64,000 nucleotides of DNA, taken from the NCBI GenBank assembly GCA_030374805.1, contig JARGSG010000227.1:372001-436000 (forward strand), given 5' to 3'. The stretch comes from Gracilaria gracilis (Eukaryota > Rhodophyta > Florideophyceae > Gracilariales > Gracilariaceae). Both the position numbers and the translations under genes were made by a program. Shown one piece after another: positions 61,468-64,000 of this stretch (the first letter of the stretch is position 1; the number at the start of each line of letters is the position of its first letter). The notes beneath the pieces were generated by a model. That model had not been told where the DNA came from. It saw only the letters and a list, made by a program, of their open reading frames with translations, and made no database searches.

Positions 61468-61725
61468 TTAAGTGTTGTTGTTTCCCATTTGTCTCTGTTT
61501 CCTCTGCTTGATGTAAGCCTTCTGTTCTTCGAAGTATATTTCCCAGACGCATTCATTGCAGCCGTTCCCGCAACATTCGTGTGGCTCCGGCATGCGTGGT
61601 GGTTGTAAGGTAGCCGGTTGATTTGAACAAGCCGGAAGGCCAGGTGTTGAGTATGTGCGCATGTGTATCCTGTTTGGCCACAACGTGCGGAATGCGCACC
61701 TTAGTCTGATTACTTGAGCCGTCAT
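61468..61725 (-). CDS. OXLD1: Oxidoreductase-like domain protein (OXLD1-like), mitochondrial
   Basis: 85 residues from the first ATG (MTAQVIRLRCAFRTLWPNR); the frame further up opens on TTG. The N-terminal 45 residues are basic and Ser/Thr-rich, a mitochondrial presequence (RTYSTPG). The conserved oxidoreductase-like N-terminal domain follows: PPRMPEPHECCGNGCNECVW then EIYFEEQKAYIKQRK, with the family CCG-x-GC-x-x-CVWD/E-x-Y signature and its four cysteines. The biochemical role is not established. Small proteins of this kind are often missed. Head-to-head with the trigger factor gene. Confidence 0.82.
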   Translation of the reverse strand: MTAQVIRLRCAFRTLWPNRIHMRTYSTPGLPACSNQPATLQPPRMPEPHECCGNGCNECVWEIYFEEQKAYIKQRKQRQMGNNNT

Positions 61726-62296
61726 GATATGAACCAAGCCTATTGCGTGAGTTACAGAATGATACGCTCATGTTCATGCGATTGTTCCGCAGCCCCCCTC
61801 TAATCGCTGTTGACGTTGCCGGTCAATGCTTGAAGGTCTGCTTGGACCTGATTTCGCGATGTTTTTGTTCCTTCTGGACTTTGACTAGGAGCCCTTCAGA
61901 AGTATCTCTCAAACGTATGTACCGCCGTGGAGGTGACCATCCGGTCGCGGAAGTTGCCTCGTCCAAGGAGTGAGCAAGCCGCGCGGATAACACTTTTGAG
62001 CATCGGGATCAATTCGCTCACCGCAGGTGCCACGTTTCCTATGTGTATCCAGACATGCGCATCATGTTAGAAAATCACTCCACATTTGCGCTGTTTGGGC
62101 CAAGATCAAAGATCATCTCCATGATCACAATGTCATGACGTGATGAGCTCATCACAGCACACCCGTTGTCTGCAATCTCCTCCCGTTGATATCGTTGCAG
62201 GTTCTTTCCTCTTCTCATCCCCAACTTCTTCTTACGCAGACGTAGTAAAGCGTGTACCCCAGTGCTTCGATTTGCTGCCCGATTTTCGATCGCAGT
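61726..62296. promoter_or_regulatory. Divergent spacer OXLD1 / trigger factor
   Basis: About 570 bases between head-to-head starts, expected to hold both promoters. TGATGA/TCATCA-type short inverted repeats at about 62137-62151. Nothing else recognised. Confidence 0.35.
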
Positions 62297-63766
62297 ATGA
62301 ACGCGCCTGGTTTTGCGAGCAGCGCTCCGCGCTTGCAGTTGCATCGTCAAGGACGCCGCCCTTCATTATGTCCTGCTCGACCAAACATCTTCGCACCGGC
62401 CGTCTTGCGCATGGGTCTTTCTGTCAAGACAGCGCCCCTACCGAAGAGCCAGTTGAGCATGGAGATATCAGTTGGCAAGGAAGAATGCAGTGCGGCATGG
62501 GATTCGATCGTCAAAGAGCTTTCAAAGAAGTCAAAAATTCAGGGCTTTAGAAAGGGAACTGCTCCAAAACAACTCGTGATCAACCAGTATGGCAAAGACA
62601 ACATCAAAGCTAGTGCTTGCGAAGAAGTCATTGAAAAATCCATTCAGAAAGCTCTGAAAGACTCTGGTATTCATGCCATTGGCCAAGCTCAAGTGGACAG
62701 TGATGGTGGTGTTGCATCTGTAATTGCCAATTACGATCCTCACTCCTCCTTGACGTTTAAGGTGAAGATTGATGTCTGGCCTGAAGCATCTTTCATTTCT
62801 TCCTACGAGAGTCTCGAAATTGAGGCTGAAGAATCGGCATTCGACGAGTCGCTCGTCGATAAGGCCCTCGAAGATTTGAGACAGAAGGAGGCGTTTTCTG
62901 TCTTGGCACCTGAAGGCACAAAGGCAGAGCTGGGAAAGCTGCTTGTAGCAGATCTCGTTGGGTATTATCGCAATGAAGATGGAAGTCGGGGAGACAATCT
63001 ACCGGACATTGCTGATGGAAACTCCATCGAAATCAATATGACCGAAGGAAAATTCATGCCTGGGTTTGTGGAAGGTTTGATTGGGGCCGACGTTGGAGAA
63101 ACCCGAGATGTAAATGTCGAGTTTCCGGCAACGAACCCACGACCTGAGTTGGCAGGTGTAAAAGCGATCTTCTCCGTCACAATTCATGCCATAAAGGACG
63201 TCGTTCTTCCGGAACTGAACGACGACTTTGCCGTCCAAGTCAGTGAAGAAAAGAACCTTGAAAATTTTCGCAAGACCATTCGAGATAGACTTGATACGGA
63301 GTCTGAAACTGCCCAAGAGAAGAATATTAACTCTGCGATTGACAATGAGCTCGCCGAAATCGTTCAGGTTGACCTTCCCGAGTCTCTCGTTGAAAATCAG
63401 GTGAAGAACAAGTTTGCCTCGATGCTCGCTTCCTTCAAAGACAAAGGTATGCCGGATGAGCAAGTGAAAGCCATGGTAACGAAAGAAAACTACGAAATGT
63501 ACAAGACGCGAGCCAGAGGAAACGTGGAGAAAACCTTACGGGTGAACTTCGCCGTATCTCGCATTGCAAAGGATCAAAGTTTAGAAGTCGATAAAAAAGC
63601 TGTCGAAGATCAAATCTCCTTCGTTCGCGCCGAACTGAAAGGGGAAGAAATGGATGAAGACAAAGTTCGTGACCAGATTGAAGCACAGCTTGAGCGGGAA
63701 TTAGTTTTGGAACACATCAAGAAGACTGCTAAAATAGCTCTCGTGCCGAAGAAGGCCGAAGAATAG
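62297..63766 (+). CDS. TIG: Trigger factor chaperone, plastid
   Basis: 489 residues from ATG (MNAPGFASSAPRLQLHRQG); the frame further up opens only on GTG. Residues 1-50 are a Ser/Arg/Pro-rich transit peptide. The ribosome-binding domain starts at about 60 with the signature GFRKGTAPKQLV (contact with protein uL23). The FKBP-type PPIase domain follows (KLLVADLVGYYRNEDG, GKFMPGFVEGLIGADVGETR, FPATNPRPELAGVKAIF). The helical arms come last (PELNDDFAVQVSEEKNLENF; VDLPESLVENQVKN) and the protein ends in EHIKKTAKIALVPKKAEE. It should bind nascent chains at the plastid 70S ribosome. Full length with all three domains. Confidence 0.95.
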   Translation: MNAPGFASSAPRLQLHRQGRRPSLCPARPNIFAPAVLRMGLSVKTAPLPKSQLSMEISVGKEECSAAWDSIVKELSKKSKIQGFRKGTAPKQLVINQYGKDNIKASACEEVIEKSIQKALKDSGIHAIGQAQVDSDGGVASVIANYDPHSSLTFKVKIDVWPEASFISSYESLEIEAEESAFDESLVDKALEDLRQKEAFSVLAPEGTKAELGKLLVADLVGYYRNEDGSRGDNLPDIADGNSIEINMTEGKFMPGFVEGLIGADVGETRDVNVEFPATNPRPELAGVKAIFSVTIHAIKDVVLPELNDDFAVQVSEEKNLENFRKTIRDRLDTESETAQEKNINSAIDNELAEIVQVDLPESLVENQVKNKFASMLASFKDKGMPDEQVKAMVTKENYEMYKTRARGNVEKTLRVNFAVSRIAKDQSLEVDKKAVEDQISFVRAELKGEEMDEDKVRDQIEAQLERELVLEHIKKTAKIALVPKKAEE

Positions 63767-64000
63767 TTATACCATGGGTAAAGCCATGGATAGTAAATTC
63801 GGGCAGTGATGTTCGTCGTAATGTTTGGTGCCATCTATCTATCGTACTCTGGTGTTCTGTGGAAAACAGCAGAAACCTTCCCCTTGTATCCGTGTGTGTA
63901 ATCTTCTATCTCACAGCATCCTGTTTCAAACTGACAACTCTTATTGCAAAGTTTCCTTCTCTTGCTGAGATTAATTCCCCTCATCATTAGAAGGTTCGGA

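Overview
The window looks like nuclear DNA of a red alga. A florideophyte such as Chondrus is my best guess, by inference only. Eukaryotic genes (cullin-3, GSK3, EMC3, BLOC1S1, eS6) sit beside genes for plastid proteins of cyanobacterial or plant type (EPSP synthase with a transit peptide, trigger factor, an Mbb1-type HAT-repeat protein, a PHR2-like photolyase homologue, a DUF177/YceD protein). Most genes are single-exon. I can place introns in only two: BLOC1S1 (71 and 80 nt) and RPS6 (203 nt, directly after ATG-AAG). A chondroitin-synthase-like type II glycosyltransferase fits an organism that makes sulfated galactans. I see no rRNA, tRNA or CRISPR.

Layout. 1-12 kb: RGG-rich protein, cullin-3, JmjC ribosomal oxygenase, OXA1, BLOC1S1, EMC3. 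12-17 kb: cupin, EPSP synthase, chondroitin-type glycosyltransferase. 17-32 kb: a domesticated hAT-like protein with two zinc fingers, a helical-repeat protein, PHR2-like, MBB1-like, a GT2 glycosyltransferase, SDHA, a small membrane protein and GSK3. This part holds very GC-rich islands centred on divergent promoters. 32.5-38.8 kb: a young Copia-type LTR retrotransposon with identical 205-bp LTRs and a 5-bp target duplication (TCTAC). 39-48 kb: mitochondrial L21, a voltage-gated-type channel with an unusual pore, DUF177/YceD, RPS6, a two-TM protein and a DMT transporter. 48-60 kb: gene-poor DNA with relics, a C2H2 finger exon, a decayed kinase-like gene and one very large membrane-protein gene. 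60-64 kb: PINX1-type G-patch protein, OXLD1-like protein and plastid trigger factor.

The most unusual object is the gene at 55478-59167. By eye its roughly 800-residue membrane core follows an H+-pumping pyrophosphatase (V-PPase) from end to end, but the pyrophosphate/Mg-binding aspartates are gone. The core is joined to an N-terminal zinc-knuckle region and a Ser/Pro-rich C-terminal tail. Two decayed partial copies lie to its left (51485-52235 and 50390-50960), so this is a locally amplified, apparently undescribed family of membrane pseudoenzymes.

Many genes are arranged head-to-head (CUL3/JmjC, OXA1/BLOC1S1, hAT-like/helical, PHR2/MBB1, GT2/SDHA, DUF177/RPS6, OXLD1/TIG) and probably share promoter regions. 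Several promoters hold short tandem repeats: four 17-nt G-box units before GSK3 and two 54-nt units before SDHA. Start codons were set to the first in-frame ATG that fits the family.
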